Source of the DNA: Vogesella indigofera
Lineage (GTDB): Bacteria; Pseudomonadota; Gammaproteobacteria; Burkholderiales; Chromobacteriaceae
Length of the DNA: 45,591 nucleotides
Direction of reading: 5' to 3'
Assembly: GCF_003633895.1 (NCBI RefSeq)
Contig: NZ_RBID01000005.1
Coordinates: 1 to 45,591, forward strand
Positions 25,213 through 35,359 of the stretch are shown piece after piece. Under the pieces are notes generated by a model. It ran no database searches. It saw nothing but the letters and a program-made list of their open reading frames with translations, and was not told the DNA's origin. The translations under genes were made by a program, and so were the position numbers. Position 1 is the first letter of the stretch. Every line of letters begins with the position of its first letter.

Positions 25213-26652
25213 TCAGGCGGTACCGCCGACAGTGAGGCCGCCGTCGATGCGCAGCGTCGGCTGACCGACGCCGACCGGCACGCTCTGGCCTTCCTTGCCG
25301 CAGACACCGACGCCCTCGTCCAGCGCCAGATCGTTGCCGATCATCGACACGTAGCCGAGCACGTCCGGGCCGTTGCCGATCAGGGTGGCGCCCTTCACCG
25401 GATAGGTCAGCTTGCCGTTCTCGATGCGCCACGCCTCGGAGGCGGAGAACACGAACTTGCCGCTGGTGATGTCGACCTGGCCGCCGCCGAAGTTGGCCGC
25501 ATAGATGCCGTCCTTGACCGAGGCGATGATCTCTTCCGGTGCCTTGTCGCCGCCGAGCATGTAGGTATTGGTCATCCGTGGCATCGGGATGTGGGCGTAG
25601 GACTCGCGACGGCCGTTGCCGGTCGGCGCCACCCCCATCAGCCGCGAGTTCATCGCGTCCTGCATATAGCCCTTGAGGATGCCGTCCTCGATCAGCATGG
25701 TGCGGTTGGTGGCGTTGCCTTCATCGTCGATCGACAGCGAACCGCGGCGCGCCGACAGCGTGCCGTCATCGACCACGGTGACGCCGGCGGCGGCCACGCG
25801 CTGGCCGATCATGCCGGAGAACGCCGAGGTGCCCTTGCGGTTGAAGTCGCCCTCCAGGCCGTGACCGATGGCCTCGTGCAACAGCACCCCCGGCCAGCCG
25901 GAGCCGAGCACCACCGTCATCTGCCCGGCCGGTGCCGGCCGCGCTTCCAGATTGACCAGCGCCTGTTGCACCGCCTTCTGCGCGTGGTGCTCGATCACCG
26001 CGTCGGTAAACTGCGTCAGGTCGTAACGGCCACCGCCGCCACTGCTGCCCATCTCGCGACGGCCGTCCTGCTCCGCGATCACCGTCACTGAGATGCGCAC
26101 CAGTGGCCGCACGTCGGCGGCGCGCACGCCGTCATGACGCGCGACGTAGACCACGTCGTACTCTGCGGCCAACCCTGCCATCACCTGGATCACGCGCGGG
26201 TCGATGGCGCGTGCCAGCCGCTCGATGCGTTCCAGGATCGACACCTTGGCCTCGGCCGGCAGGCTGCCGACCGGGTCGATCGCCGGATACAGGCCGCTGC
26301 CGCGGCGCAGTGCCACCGCGCCGGCATTGCCGTGGCCGCCGACGGCGCCGATGGCGCGCACCGCATCGGCGGCCTCGCCCAGCGCGAAAGCGCTGATGTC
26401 GTCGGAGTAGGCAAATGCGGTCTTGTCACCGGATACCGCGCGCACGCCGACACCCTGGTCGATGCTGAAGCTGCCGGCCTTGACGATGCCCTCTTCCAGG
26501 CTCCAGCCTTCGCTGCGCGTGTACTGGAAATACAGGTCGGCATAGTCGACCTGATGCTGCAGCATGCGGCCGAGGGTGGCTTCGATCACCTGTTCGTTGA
26601 CGCCGTACGGCGCCAGCAGCAGGCTGTCTGCGATGGAAATGGCGTTGCTCAT
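25213..26652 (-). CDS. tldD: Metalloprotease TldD
   Basis: 479 residues from the ATG at 26652. With TldE (PmbA) it forms a heterodimeric zinc peptidase that degrades unfolded peptides and processes some modified peptides (microcin B17, CcdA in E. coli). The zinc motif [11 protein letters not shown] is intact (about residues 257-267), and the N-terminal [23 protein letters not shown] is typical. No tldE/pmbA gene is in the window. It begins 11 bases after the nitrilase stop, in one minus-strand operon with yhdP. A CCCTG-variant repeat lies inside at 26164. Confidence 0.95.
   Translation of the reverse strand: MSNAISIADSLLLAPYGVNEQVIEATLGRMLQHQVDYADLYFQYTRSEGWSLEEGIVKAGSFSIDQGVGVRAVSGDKTAFAYSDDISAFALGEAADAVRAIGAVGGHGNAGAVALRRGSGLYPAIDPVGSLPAEAKVSILERIERLARAIDPRVIQVMAGLAAEYDVVYVARHDGVRAADVRPLVRISVTVIAEQDGRREMGSSGGGGRYDLTQFTDAVIEHHAQKAVQQALVNLEARPAPAGQMTVVLGSGWPGVLLHEAIGHGLEGDFNRKGTSAFSGMIGQRVAAAGVTVVDDGTLSARRGSLSIDDEGNATNRTMLIEDGILKGYMQDAMNSRLMGVAPTGNGRRESYAHIPMPRMTNTYMLGGDKAPEEIIASVKDGIYAANFGGGQVDITSGKFVFSASEAWRIENGKLTYPVKGATLIGNGPDVLGYVSMIGNDLALDEGVGVCGKEGQSVPVGVGQPTLRIDGGLTVGGTA
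26164..26177 (+). repeat. GCGGCCAACC repeat, CCCTG variant
   Basis: TGCGGCCAACCCTG, one base from the main motif, inside tldD and antisense to it. Confidence 0.6.
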
Positions 26653-26663
26653 GACTTTTGCTT

Positions 26664-27473
26664 TCAGGAAAAAACGCGGTGCGACAGCGCCGGCAGCCGG
26701 GTGCGCACCGAGTTGATGATTTCGGGGTCGATCTCGGCGATGACCACGCCTTCGCCCTTGTCCAGCTGGGCGACGATGCGTCCCCACGGATCGATGATGA
26801 GGCTCTGGCCGTGCGTCTTGCGGCCGTTTTCGTGACTGCCGCCCTGTGCCGAGGCCAGCACGTAGCACTGGTTTTCGATGGCGCGGGCGCGCAGCAGCAC
26901 TTCCCAGTGTGCCTCGCCGGTCTGCGCGGTGAACGCCGCCGGCAACACCAGCAGGTCAAACGGTGCCATCTGGCGGAACAGCTCGGGGAAGCGCAGGTCG
27001 TAGCAGATGCCGAAGGCGATGTCGGCCAGCGGCGTTTGTGCGCGCAGCGGCTGGTTGCCGGCGACGATGCTGTCCGATTCGCAGTAGCGCTCGCCGTTGC
27101 CGGTAAAACCGAACAGGTGGATCTTATCGTAGCGGCTGTGCACGCTGCCGTCCGGCACGAACAGCAGCAGGCTGTTCAACACCTTGTTGTCGGCATCGCA
27201 GGCCAGCGGCAGCGTGCCACCTACCAGCCACACGCCATTGTCGCGCGCCATCGCCGCCAGCTGCTGCTGGATCGGCCCGTCACCGAACGGCTCGCGCAGG
27301 CGCACCTTGTCGCCTTCCTCGCGCCCCATCAGGCAGAAATACTCCGGCAGCACCACCAGTTGCGCGCCGTCTGCGGCCGCCTGCGCCACCAGGCGGGCGG
27401 CGGTGTCGAGGTTTTGTTGCGGCTGGGTGGTGGACACCATCTGGATGGCGGCGACCTTGAAAGCTGTCTTCAT
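26664..27473 (-). CDS. Carbon-nitrogen hydrolase (NIT1/omega-amidase-like)
   Basis: 269 residues. Nitrilase-superfamily catalytic triad: Glu44 in LPEYF, Lys in YDKIHLFGF and Cys in [14 protein letters not shown]. The short length and [12 protein letters not shown] element fit the Nit1/deaminated glutathione amidase branch, which repairs deaminated glutathione, rather than true nitrilases. Substrate is inferred from family. It lies between yhdP (10-base gap) and tldD (11-base gap) in the same orientation. Confidence 0.9.
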   Translation of the reverse strand: MKTAFKVAAIQMVSTTQPQQNLDTAARLVAQAAADGAQLVVLPEYFCLMGREEGDKVRLREPFGDGPIQQQLAAMARDNGVWLVGGTLPLACDADNKVLNSLLLFVPDGSVHSRYDKIHLFGFTGNGERYCESDSIVAGNQPLRAQTPLADIAFGICYDLRFPELFRQMAPFDLLVLPAAFTAQTGEAHWEVLLRARAIENQCYVLASAQGGSHENGRKTHGQSLIIDPWGRIVAQLDKGEGVVIAEIDPEIINSVRTRLPALSHRVFS

Positions 27474-27482
27474 CTGTGGTCC

Positions 27483-30400
27483 TCAGGGCGTCTTGGCCGG
27501 CGGCACGGGGGTGACATTCTCCCCCACCTTGCTGACCTGCGGATCGGTCAGGCTGCCGCTGATCTGGTATTCAAAAGAAAATACCTGATTAATCGGGTCT
27601 TGCAATATTTTTTGCGTCAGCAGCGTCGCCGCACCCAGCAGCGGGTTGACCAGAGTGGCGCCGGCCAGCAGCGACACGCTCTCGGAAATGTGCGGCGTGA
27701 TGCGGGCGCGCACGTTCTGCTGGTTGCGCGGCAGATCGGCCTCGCCGCGCAGGGTGACCAGCGCCGCCGGCCCGGTCATGCGCACATCGTCGGAGGCAAA
27801 CACCCCGTCGCGGACGACAGCGCTGCCGGTGATGGCATCAAAGGCGAAGCCGGTGCTGAACACGTCGGTAAAATCCAGCCGGATGCGGCGAGACAGCGAC
27901 TGCAGGCTGAGGATGCCCAGCAAGCGCGCGACGCCAGGGTTGACCTGGGCAAAGCGGCCGTCGCGCACGTCCAGCCGCAGCTGGCCACCAAGCCGCGCCA
28001 GCTCGAAATCGTGCAGGCGGCCCGGCCACGTCAGCTGGCCGTCCAGCCGTCCGCGCCCACCGTACAGCGCATCGGCGATGCCGAAGCGCGTCAGCACGCC
28101 GCCGGCATTCTCGGTATCGAAGGCGACATCGACCCGCGTCTGCGGCTGACGGCTGCCCTCGCGCGGCGCCACGCCGGTGACCTGCATGCGCCCTTCCGGC
28201 ATCTGCAGCGTGACCTTGTCCAGTTGCCACTGCTCACCGCGCGGCTGGGCCAGCAACGTCAGCTGGCCGAGCTGGTGCTGCTCCCAGAACAGCTGCGCCA
28301 CCGCCAGCTCCAGCGCCGGCACGCTGACATCGGCCAGCAGCGTCCCGGCACTGCTGCCACCGGCGGCCACCGCGGCGCTGTCTTCCGGCAACGGCAGCGT
28401 CAGCCGTGACAACTCTGCCTGCACCCGCCCGCCGTCGGCCGCGCGGTAGCGCAGCTGGCCGGCGGCCTCGCGACTGTCCAGCTGCAGCTGCAGCGGCGCA
28501 TCACCACCGCGCCAGTCGAGGCGGCTGTCGACGTCGTGCAGCCGGTAACTGGCCAGTTGCAACAGCGGCGTCGCCAGCTGCAGTTGCAGCGGCAGGCCGG
28601 CGCCCTCCGCCGTGCCGCCGCCCGTACTGATGACCGTACCGAGCTGCTGCACCACGCCCAGCCACGGCAGCAGGTCCAGCTGCGGCTGGCGGATGGCGAT
28701 GCCGATCTGTTGCGGGCTGGCCGGCACCTCGGTGCCGACGCCGACCCCGACGCCGCGCAGATTGCCGTGGCTATCCAGCGTCACCGTGCCCTGCGCCCGT
28801 TCCTGCTGCTGCCAGGCCAGCTGCCAGCCCTCCAAGGTTGGCCGCAAGCGCAGCTGTAGCGGCCATTCGGCGTCGGCCGGCTTGGCCAGCGGCGCCGGCG
28901 CCTGGATCGCCACCCCGCGCAGGCTCAGCAGCAGCTGCAGGTCATCGAGATTATTGCTGATGTCGAAATTGGCCTGGTACGGCGTGCGGCCTGACACCAG
29001 CGGCGACAGCAGCGGTACATACCGCTGCAGCACCGGGGTGATGGCGGCGTCACCCTGCACCGCAAACTGCATAACGTCGTCGCGGCGCTGCGTCGCGGTC
29101 AGCCGCCCCTGCCCGCCAAAGGCGGCAAAGCCGATGCCCGGCGAGCTCACGCCGCGCTCGTTGAACTGCAGCACGCCGCGCACCGCCTGCAACGGCGGCA
29201 GCGGCAGCTGGCGGAACTGCAGACTATTGCCGGGCAGGCTCACCTCGCCGCGCACCTTGCTCTGCAGCAGCGCCGACAGCGGAATGTCCAACCCCAGCTT
29301 CAGCGCGGCCTCGCCCTGGCTGTCGATGGTCGACAGGAAGCCGCCCAGCCAGCCGTCCACCGGACTGCTGCGGGTGTAGGCCAGCATCTGCGGCAGGGCG
29401 CCGCGCGCCTGGCCGTCGATCAGCAGGTGCGCCGGCTGCGTCATCAGGTCCGGCAGGCGCACCTTGACCGCCTGCAGCGCCACACCGGCGGTGCGCGCCG
29501 TGGCGGCGTCGACCAGCACGTGGTCGTTGCGCATCGCGAACTTGCCGTCGATGGCGGTGATATCCGGCCAGGCACGGTCGAAGCGCAACACGCCGCCGGC
29601 CACCTCGGCATCGACATCGAAGCGGCCGCCGGCATCGTTACCGAACGGGAAGCGGCTGAAATCGCCCTCCACCCGTGCCGTCACATTGCGCGCCGTGCCG
29701 CCGACCAGCGCCATGTCCAGCCAGTCCAGCGTGCTGCGGCCGATCACCGCGGGCAGATAGCGGCTGACGCGGGCCACCGCCACCTGTGGCACGCGGATGT
29801 CCAGCCGCCCCTGCAGTGCGCCCTGCGCCGGCAGTCGCCCGTCGCCGCTCAGCTCCGCTTTCAGGTCGGGCGTTTGCAGGCGCAGGGCCGGCAGCGTGAA
29901 CTGCCAGCCCTGGCCCTGTCGCTGCCAGCGCAGCTGGCCGGCCAGCTGCTGCAATGCCAGCGGCTCGGCCAGTTGCTGCGGCCACGCCAGCGTCAGCCCC
30001 TGCCCGGACAGCGACAGCTCGCCGCCATCACGCGCCAGCTTCAATTCGCCGTTGACGCCACCCTGCACGGTCGGGCTGGTGCTCAAGGTTGGCCGCAGCT
30101 GGCGGAAGGCCGTGCTCAGCCGGTAATCGCGCGGCGCCCGCCACGGCCCCTGCCACTGCCAGCTGGTGTTGCGCAGCTCGCCATCCAGCGCCGTCAGCGG
30201 CAGTTCGCGCAGCGCGGTGATGCGTTGCTGCAGCACAGGCCACAGCCCCGCCAGCGACACCCCGGACAACTGCACGCGGCCGCCGCGCTGCTCGTGCCAC
30301 TTGGCATCGACCGTCGCGTCGCGCAGCAGCGGGCCAAACTCGCCGGACAGCGTCAGATGGCTGGCCTGCAGCTGGTGCTCGCCCGCCGCCGCACTGCGGT

Positions 30401-31388
30401 AGTCCAGCTCGCCCGCCAGTCGCGGCAAGGGCAGATCGCGCCGCTGCAGTGCCAGCGACACGTCATCCACCTGCCAGCGGCCCTGCAGCGCGGTGATGCG
30501 GCCTTCGGCAAACGCAGCCGTCAGCCGCGAGCTGGCGCGCCCCTGACCGGCAAACGGCGCCGTCGGCCAGTAGCGCTTGAGCAGCGACAGCTCGCCGCTG
30601 CCGGCCGCCAGCGTCAGTTCGCCCTGCCATTGCCGCCAGTCGGCAACGGCACCGCCCTGCCAGCCGGCGTCCAGCAACAGCCCCGGCAGCAGCGGGCTGT
30701 CCGGCCGGCCGTGCAGTTGCAGGCGATGGCCGCGCCAATTGTCCTGCAGCTGCAGGGTCAGCCCTTCCAGCCGCAGCACCGGCAAGGCCAGCAACTGGTC
30801 GTGCCAGCTCAGCTGTTTCAGGCTCAGCGTGATGCTGTCCTGGCGCAGCAGCCAGTCCAGCAGCCGGTTGTCGCCCTTGCCGCCGGACAGCGCGATGCCG
30901 TTCAGGCTCAGCCGTCCCTGGCGGTCGCGCTGCAGCGCCAGCTGCAAATCGTCCAGCTGCAGGCTGGCCAGCCGCGGTTCGAGATAGAGCCAGCTTTTCC
31001 ACGCCGGAATCATCTCCACCCGCGACAGGCGGATGGCGCTGGCGCGCGACACTGGCCGCACCTGCACGTCGCGCAGGGTCAGCACCGGCGCCCACCACAG
31101 CCACTCGCCATCAATGCGGCCAACCTTGATCGCCATGCCGCTGGCGTCGCCCAGCGATTGTTCCAGGTACGGACGCAAGCGATCCAGATTCGGCAGCAGG
31201 ATGAAACGGAAACTCAGAAAGGAAACGGCCAGCAGCAGCAGTACCGCGGCCAGTAACCAGGCAGCGGCACGCAGGATGCGACGGGCAGTCCGCAGGATGC
31301 GCCAGCTGCGGTCAGGCGGCGTTACATCGGACGGGGAAGTGGGGGTAGAATGGTCAGTCACGATTTCGTCATAGCGTTGAAAGCGCAT
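27483..31388 (-). CDS. yhdP: YhdP-family AsmA-like envelope protein (DUF3971)
   Basis: About 1300 residues. A single N-terminal membrane helix (WLLAAVLLLLAVSFLSFRFILLPNL, about residues 43-67) anchors a very large periplasmic region of repeated beta-strand units (RLEGLTLQLQDNWRG, GRLTATQRRDDVMQFAVQGDAAI). It ends with an AsmA-type C terminus (VNPLLGAATLLTQKILQDPINQVFSFEYQISGSLTDP). In E. coli YhdP and its relatives TamB and YdbH form bridges that carry phospholipid to the outer membrane. The start is uncertain: ATG 31388, or a GTG at 31361. Either way the 5' end almost touches divergent glnE. Three repeat-motif copies lie inside. Confidence 0.9.
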   Translation of the reverse strand: MRFQRYDEIVTDHSTPTSPSDVTPPDRSWRILRTARRILRAAAWLLAAVLLLLAVSFLSFRFILLPNLDRLRPYLEQSLGDASGMAIKVGRIDGEWLWWAPVLTLRDVQVRPVSRASAIRLSRVEMIPAWKSWLYLEPRLASLQLDDLQLALQRDRQGRLSLNGIALSGGKGDNRLLDWLLRQDSITLSLKQLSWHDQLLALPVLRLEGLTLQLQDNWRGHRLQLHGRPDSPLLPGLLLDAGWQGGAVADWRQWQGELTLAAGSGELSLLKRYWPTAPFAGQGRASSRLTAAFAEGRITALQGRWQVDDVSLALQRRDLPLPRLAGELDYRSAAAGEHQLQASHLTLSGEFGPLLRDATVDAKWHEQRGGRVQLSGVSLAGLWPVLQQRITALRELPLTALDGELRNTSWQWQGPWRAPRDYRLSTAFRQLRPTLSTSPTVQGGVNGELKLARDGGELSLSGQGLTLAWPQQLAEPLALQQLAGQLRWQRQGQGWQFTLPALRLQTPDLKAELSGDGRLPAQGALQGRLDIRVPQVAVARVSRYLPAVIGRSTLDWLDMALVGGTARNVTARVEGDFSRFPFGNDAGGRFDVDAEVAGGVLRFDRAWPDITAIDGKFAMRNDHVLVDAATARTAGVALQAVKVRLPDLMTQPAHLLIDGQARGALPQMLAYTRSSPVDGWLGGFLSTIDSQGEAALKLGLDIPLSALLQSKVRGEVSLPGNSLQFRQLPLPPLQAVRGVLQFNERGVSSPGIGFAAFGGQGRLTATQRRDDVMQFAVQGDAAITPVLQRYVPLLSPLVSGRTPYQANFDISNNLDDLQLLLSLRGVAIQAPAPLAKPADAEWPLQLRLRPTLEGWQLAWQQQERAQGTVTLDSHGNLRGVGVGVGTEVPASPQQIGIAIRQPQLDLLPWLGVVQQLGTVISTGGGTAEGAGLPLQLQLATPLLQLASYRLHDVDSRLDWRGGDAPLQLQLDSREAAGQLRYRAADGGRVQAELSRLTLPLPEDSAAVAAGGSSAGTLLADVSVPALELAVAQLFWEQHQLGQLTLLAQPRGEQWQLDKVTLQMPEGRMQVTGVAPREGSRQPQTRVDVAFDTENAGGVLTRFGIADALYGGRGRLDGQLTWPGRLHDFELARLGGQLRLDVRDGRFAQVNPGVARLLGILSLQSLSRRIRLDFTDVFSTGFAFDAITGSAVVRDGVFASDDVRMTGPAALVTLRGEADLPRNQQNVRARITPHISESVSLLAGATLVNPLLGAATLLTQKILQDPINQVFSFEYQISGSLTDPQVSKVGENVTPVPPAKTP
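28833..28846 (-). repeat. GCGGCCAACCTT-family repeat, exact TGCGGCCAACCTTG
   Basis: Exact copy inside yhdP in the sense direction, read as Leu-Arg-Pro-Thr-Leu. Confidence 0.85.
30084..30097 (-). repeat. GCGGCCAACCTT-family repeat, exact TGCGGCCAACCTTG
   Basis: Exact copy inside yhdP in the sense direction, read as Leu-Arg-Pro-Thr-Leu. It shares the extension GAGC with the copy at 44065. Confidence 0.85.
31115..31128 (+). repeat. GCGGCCAACCTT-family repeat, exact TGCGGCCAACCTTG
   Basis: Exact copy inside yhdP, antisense to it; the coding strand reads Lys-Val-Gly-Arg. Confidence 0.85.
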
Positions 31389-31389
31389 T

Positions 31390-34056
31390 ATGCCAGCAAA
31401 TACCGCCGCCATCGCCTCTGCGCGCGCATTCAGTTATTACCTCGACCGCCTGCTGGGCGCCCGTCCCGAACAATTCGAAAGGTTGGCCGCCAGGCTGGAT
31501 CACTGTTTTGACTTGGCGGAGATGACGGCGTTCGCCGACTGGCTGGCTTTCGACAGCATCGACACGCTGATGCCGGCGCTGCGCCAGCTGCGCGCCGCGG
31601 TGATGGCACGGCTGATCACCCGCGACCACGCCGGCCTAGCCGACCTGCACGAAGTCGTCACCACCATCAGCGCGCTGGCCGATTTTGCCGTGCAGCAGGC
31701 ATTGCCGGTGGCACGGCGCAGCCTGGCGCAGTTCGGCGACCCGATCGGCGAGGAAAGCGGCGAGGTGCAGCAGCTGATCGTGATCGGTATGGGCAAGCTC
31801 GGCGGCTTCGAACTGAACGTGTCCTCCGACATCGACCTGATCTTCATCTATCCGGAAGACGGCGACACCAACGGTCAGCGCAGGACCTCCAACCACGAAT
31901 ACTTCACCCGTCTCGGCAAGGAGCTGATCCGCGCCATCAACGACCTCACCTACGACGGCCAGGTGTTCCGCGTCGACATGCGCCTGCGCCCGTACGGCGA
32001 CTCCGGTCCATTGGTGATGAGTCTGGCGGGGCTGGAAAACTACCTGTTGAGCCAGGGCCGCGAGTGGGAACGCTACGCCTGGATCAAGGCACGGGTGATG
32101 ACCGGCGACGACAGCTATCTGTCGCAGCTGGTGCGCCCCTTCGTATACCGCAAGTACATGGACTACGGTGCCTACGGCGCGATGCGCGAGCTGCACGCGC
32201 AGATCCGCCGCGAGGTGGCGCGCCGCGACATGGCGGAAAACATCAAGCTGGGGCCGGGCGGCATTCGCGAGGTGGAATTCATCGCCCAGGTGTTCCAGCT
32301 GATCCGCGGCGGCCGCGAGCGCCGCCTGCAACTGCGCAGCACCCGCGACACCTACGCCGTGCTGGCCGAATTGCGCCTGCTGGAGCCGGAAACGGTCAGC
32401 GAACTGCTGGAGGCGTATACCTTCCTGCGCAATCTGGAACACCGGCTGCAGTACCTCGACGACCAGCAGACGCAAAACCTGCCGACCAGCGAGGACAACC
32501 GGCAGCGTATCGCCGCCAGCATGGGCTTTGCCGACTGGCACGGCTTCCTCGACGCGCTCAACCAGCACCGCCGCCGCGTCACCCGCCACTTCGAACAGGT
32601 GTTCTTCCTGCCGACCGAAGGCGCCGCCGCGCATCCGCTGCAGGCGCTGTGGCAGGAGCTGGCCGACAACGACATCAGCGCCACGCTGCAGCAGCTGGGC
32701 TATCACGACGCCGCCGACGTGCAGCGCCAGCTGCGCAGCCTCGCCGCCAGCCAGCGCTACCAGCAGATGCCGGACAGCAGCCGCAAGAAGCTGGACGCAC
32801 TGATCCCGCCGCTGATCGAGGTCGCCGCCGGTTTCGACAACCCGGACCTGACGCTGTCGCGCATCCTGACCTTGCTAGAAAGCATCAGCCGCCGCGCCTC
32901 CTACCTGTCGCTGCTGCAGGAGTATCCGCAGACGCTGCAGCGGCTGGCGTCGCTGTACTCGGCCAGCGCCTGGGTATCGGCCTACCTCAACCGCCATCCG
33001 ATCCTGCTCGACGAGCTGCTGGATGCGCGCGTGCTATACGCCAGCCCGGACTGGCCTCAGCTGGCGGCGCAGCTGGAACAGCAGCTGGCCGACTGCCAGG
33101 GCGACGTCGAGGTGCAGATGGACACCCTGCGCCACTTCCAGCACGCGCAGACCTTCCGCCTGGTGGCGCAGGATCTGGCCGGGATGTGGACACTGGAAGC
33201 ATTGTCCGACGAACTGTCGGCACTGGCCGACATGGTGCTGGACGCCACGCTGCGCCACGCCTGGCTGGACCTGCCCAAGCGCCACTGCGAGGTGCCGCGC
33301 TTCAGCATCATCGGTTACGGCAAGCTGGGCGGCAAGGAACTGGGCTACGCCTCCGACCTCGACGTGATCTTCCTCTACGACGATGACCACCCGGACGCCG
33401 CCGAGCTGTACTCGCGGCTGGCACGCAAGCTGACCACCTGGCTGACCAGCGTCACCGCCGCCGGCTCGCTGTACGACATCGACCTGCGCCTGCGCCCCAA
33501 CGGCACCAGCGGCCTCCTGGTCAGCAGCGTCGACGCCTTCCGCCAGTACCAGCAGAAGGATGCCTGGCTGTGGGAGCACCAGGCGCTGACCCGCGCCCGC
33601 TTTGTCTGCGGCGACGCGGCGATCGGCCAGCAATTCGAGGCCATCCGCCATCAGGTGCTGACCCTGCCGCGCGACATCGGCCAGCTGCGCGACGAGGTGC
33701 TGGCGATGCGCGCCAAGATGCTGGAAAGCCATCCGGCCCGCGACGGCGACGTCAAGCATGCGCGCGGCGGCATCGTCGATGTCGAGTTCATCACCCAGTT
33801 CCTGATCCTGGCGCACGCCAGCCAGTACCCGGAGCTGACCCGCAACAGCGGCAACATCGCCCTGCTCGGCGCTGCGGCCAACGTTGGCCTGATTCCGGCC
33901 GAGCTGGCCAATCAGGGGCAGAGCGCCTATCGCCACTACCGGCGACTGCAGCACGCGGCGCGGCTCAACGACAGCCAGACCACCGACGACATCCCGCAGG
34001 AAGACTACCGCCATGCGCGGGCGCTGTGGCAGTGCGCACTGCAGGATGAAGCTTGA
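31390..34056 (+). CDS. glnE: Bifunctional glutamine synthetase adenylyltransferase/adenylyl-removing enzyme
   Basis: 888 residues. Adds and removes AMP on glutamine synthetase in response to PII and glutamine, setting nitrogen assimilation. Two nucleotidyltransferase halves are complete: the N-terminal removase has MGKLGGFELNVSSDIDLIFIYPE (Asp pair) and VDMRLRPYGDSGPLVMS. The C-terminal adenylylase has YGKLGGKELGYASDLDVIFLYDDD and IDLRLRPNGTSGLLVSS. A helical PII-linker lies between and after. Slightly shorter than the E. coli protein, mostly at the N terminus. ATG 31390 faces yhdP with almost no gap. One 12-base repeat core lies inside. Confidence 0.95.
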   Translation: MPANTAAIASARAFSYYLDRLLGARPEQFERLAARLDHCFDLAEMTAFADWLAFDSIDTLMPALRQLRAAVMARLITRDHAGLADLHEVVTTISALADFAVQQALPVARRSLAQFGDPIGEESGEVQQLIVIGMGKLGGFELNVSSDIDLIFIYPEDGDTNGQRRTSNHEYFTRLGKELIRAINDLTYDGQVFRVDMRLRPYGDSGPLVMSLAGLENYLLSQGREWERYAWIKARVMTGDDSYLSQLVRPFVYRKYMDYGAYGAMRELHAQIRREVARRDMAENIKLGPGGIREVEFIAQVFQLIRGGRERRLQLRSTRDTYAVLAELRLLEPETVSELLEAYTFLRNLEHRLQYLDDQQTQNLPTSEDNRQRIAASMGFADWHGFLDALNQHRRRVTRHFEQVFFLPTEGAAAHPLQALWQELADNDISATLQQLGYHDAADVQRQLRSLAASQRYQQMPDSSRKKLDALIPPLIEVAAGFDNPDLTLSRILTLLESISRRASYLSLLQEYPQTLQRLASLYSASAWVSAYLNRHPILLDELLDARVLYASPDWPQLAAQLEQQLADCQGDVEVQMDTLRHFQHAQTFRLVAQDLAGMWTLEALSDELSALADMVLDATLRHAWLDLPKRHCEVPRFSIIGYGKLGGKELGYASDLDVIFLYDDDHPDAAELYSRLARKLTTWLTSVTAAGSLYDIDLRLRPNGTSGLLVSSVDAFRQYQQKDAWLWEHQALTRARFVCGDAAIGQQFEAIRHQVLTLPRDIGQLRDEVLAMRAKMLESHPARDGDVKHARGGIVDVEFITQFLILAHASQYPELTRNSGNIALLGAAANVGLIPAELANQGQSAYRHYRRLQHAARLNDSQTTDDIPQEDYRHARALWQCALQDEA
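31478..31491 (-). repeat. GCGGCCAACCTT-family repeat, 12-base core
   Basis: Minus strand reads GGCGGCCAACCTTT, with the GCGGCCAACCTT core intact, inside glnE; the coding strand reads Arg-Leu-Ala-Ala. Confidence 0.7.
33873..33886 (+). repeat. GCGGCCAAC repeat, CGTTG variant
   Basis: TGCGGCCAACGTTG, one base from the main motif, inside glnE. Could be a diverged copy or chance. Confidence 0.45.
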
Positions 34057-34126
34057 AAACACAAGCGCAACACTCGGCGCTATAATTGCGCCACATTAAA
34101 AACAGGACTACAGCGGAGAATTCACC

Positions 34127-35050
34127 ATGTCGATGGCAGATCGGGACGGTTTTATCTGGTACGACGGACAACTGGTTGACTGGCGCAACGCCACCACCCA
34201 CGTGCTGACCCACACCCTGCACTACGGCATGGGCGTGTTCGAAGGCGTGCGCGCCTACGAAACACCGAAGGGCCCGGCCATCTTCCGTCTGCAGGACCAT
34301 ACCGACCGCCTGTTCCGCTCCGCCAAGATCCTCGGCATGAACCTGCCGTTCAGCAAGGAACAGATCAACCAGGCGCACATCGACGTGGTGCGCGCCAACC
34401 AGCTCAAGTCCTGCTACTTCCGCCCGATGGCATTTTATGGCTCCGGCAAGCTCGGCATCGCGCCGAAAAAGGACGACGTTCAAGTGATCGTCGCCGCCTG
34501 GCCGTGGGGTGCCTACCTCGGCGAGGAAGGCCTGGAACAAGGCATCCGCGTCAAGACCAGCTCGTTCACCCGCCACCACGTCAACATCACCATGTGCAAG
34601 GCGAAGGCTAACGGCAACTATATGAATTCCATCCTCGCCAACAACGAGGCGACGGCAGACGGTTACGACGAGGCACTGTTGCTGGACGTGGACGGCTTTG
34701 TGGCCGAAGGCTCCGGCGAGAACATCTTCATCGTCCGCAAGGACAAGCTGTACACCCCGGACCTGACCTCCGCGCTGGAAGGCATCACCCGCGACACCGT
34801 GGTGCAACTGGCGCAGGAGATGGGGTTGCAGATCATCGAAAAACGCATCACCCGCGACGAAGTCTATACCGCCGACGAAGCGTTCTTCACCGGCACCGCC
34901 GCCGAAGTGACCCCGATCCGCGAGCTGGATCGCCGCAGCATCGGCGAAGGCAAGCGCGGCCCGATCACCACCGAGATCCAGAAGCGCTACTTCGATTGCG
35001 TCAAGGGTCTGGACGCCGGCAAGCGACACTGGCTCACCTACCTCGATTAA
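34127..35050 (+). CDS. ilvE: Branched-chain amino-acid aminotransferase
   Basis: 307 residues. PLP fold-type IV enzyme for the last step of Leu, Ile and Val synthesis. HTLHYGMGVFEGVRAYE opens the substrate site. The PLP Lys lies in MCKAKANGNYMNS. ADGYDEALLLDVDGFVAEGSGENIFIV and TGTAAEVTPI carry the phosphate-binding and Glu residues. GGAG lies about ten bases before the ATG at 34127. TATAAT at 34081 is a likely -10 box, without a good -35. It follows glnE by 70 bases. Confidence 0.96.
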   Translation: MSMADRDGFIWYDGQLVDWRNATTHVLTHTLHYGMGVFEGVRAYETPKGPAIFRLQDHTDRLFRSAKILGMNLPFSKEQINQAHIDVVRANQLKSCYFRPMAFYGSGKLGIAPKKDDVQVIVAAWPWGAYLGEEGLEQGIRVKTSSFTRHHVNITMCKAKANGNYMNSILANNEATADGYDEALLLDVDGFVAEGSGENIFIVRKDKLYTPDLTSALEGITRDTVVQLAQEMGLQIIEKRITRDEVYTADEAFFTGTAAEVTPIRELDRRSIGEGKRGPITTEIQKRYFDCVKGLDAGKRHWLTYLD

Positions 35051-35098
35051 CCCATTGGCTAGCCGCCCCGGCAAGGGGCACACAAGAAAGTACTGAAC

Positions 35099-35302
35099 AT
35101 GGCAGAACTGAAAGAAAACACCGCTCGCTTTATCGAAGTCACGGCAAAAGACCTGCCGCTGCACTGCCCGACCCCGGAAATGCTGAAGTGGAACTCGCAC
35201 CCGCGCGTATTCCTGCCGATCGTGAAAAACGGCGGCGAGGCCCTGTGCCCGTACTGCGGCACCCACTACAAGCTGACCGGCCCGGTTAGCGGCCACCACT
35301 AA
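35099..35302 (+). CDS. Small zinc-finger protein (NDUFS6-like CHCC type)
   Basis: 67 residues. The zinc ligands fit the CHCC pattern of bacterial NDUFS6-like proteins: Cys in LHCPTPE, His in WNSHPRVFLPI and Cys-x2-Cys in LCPYCGTHYKL. Bacterial members are widely conserved and uncharacterised; the family links to the zinc subunit of complex I. It lies 48 bases downstream of ilvE and is followed by a terminator, so ilvE and this gene probably form one unit. Confidence 0.9.
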   Translation: MAELKENTARFIEVTAKDLPLHCPTPEMLKWNSHPRVFLPIVKNGGEALCPYCGTHYKLTGPVSGHH

Positions 35303-35321
35303 GCCTTCCTGCCCAATGGAC

Positions 35322-35350
35322 AAAGGTGCGGCTTGCGCTGCACCTTTTTT
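35322..35350 (+). terminator. Rho-independent terminator of ilvE and the zinc-finger gene
   Basis: AAAGGTGC pairs with GCACCTTT, followed by a T-tract. Confidence 0.85.
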
Positions 35351-35359
35351 GCTTGATAC

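Noticed and set aside
29427-31256. 609-codon plus-strand ORF opposite yhdP
   Set aside because: Shadow of yhdP with Gln/Arg-rich low-complexity composition and no family features.
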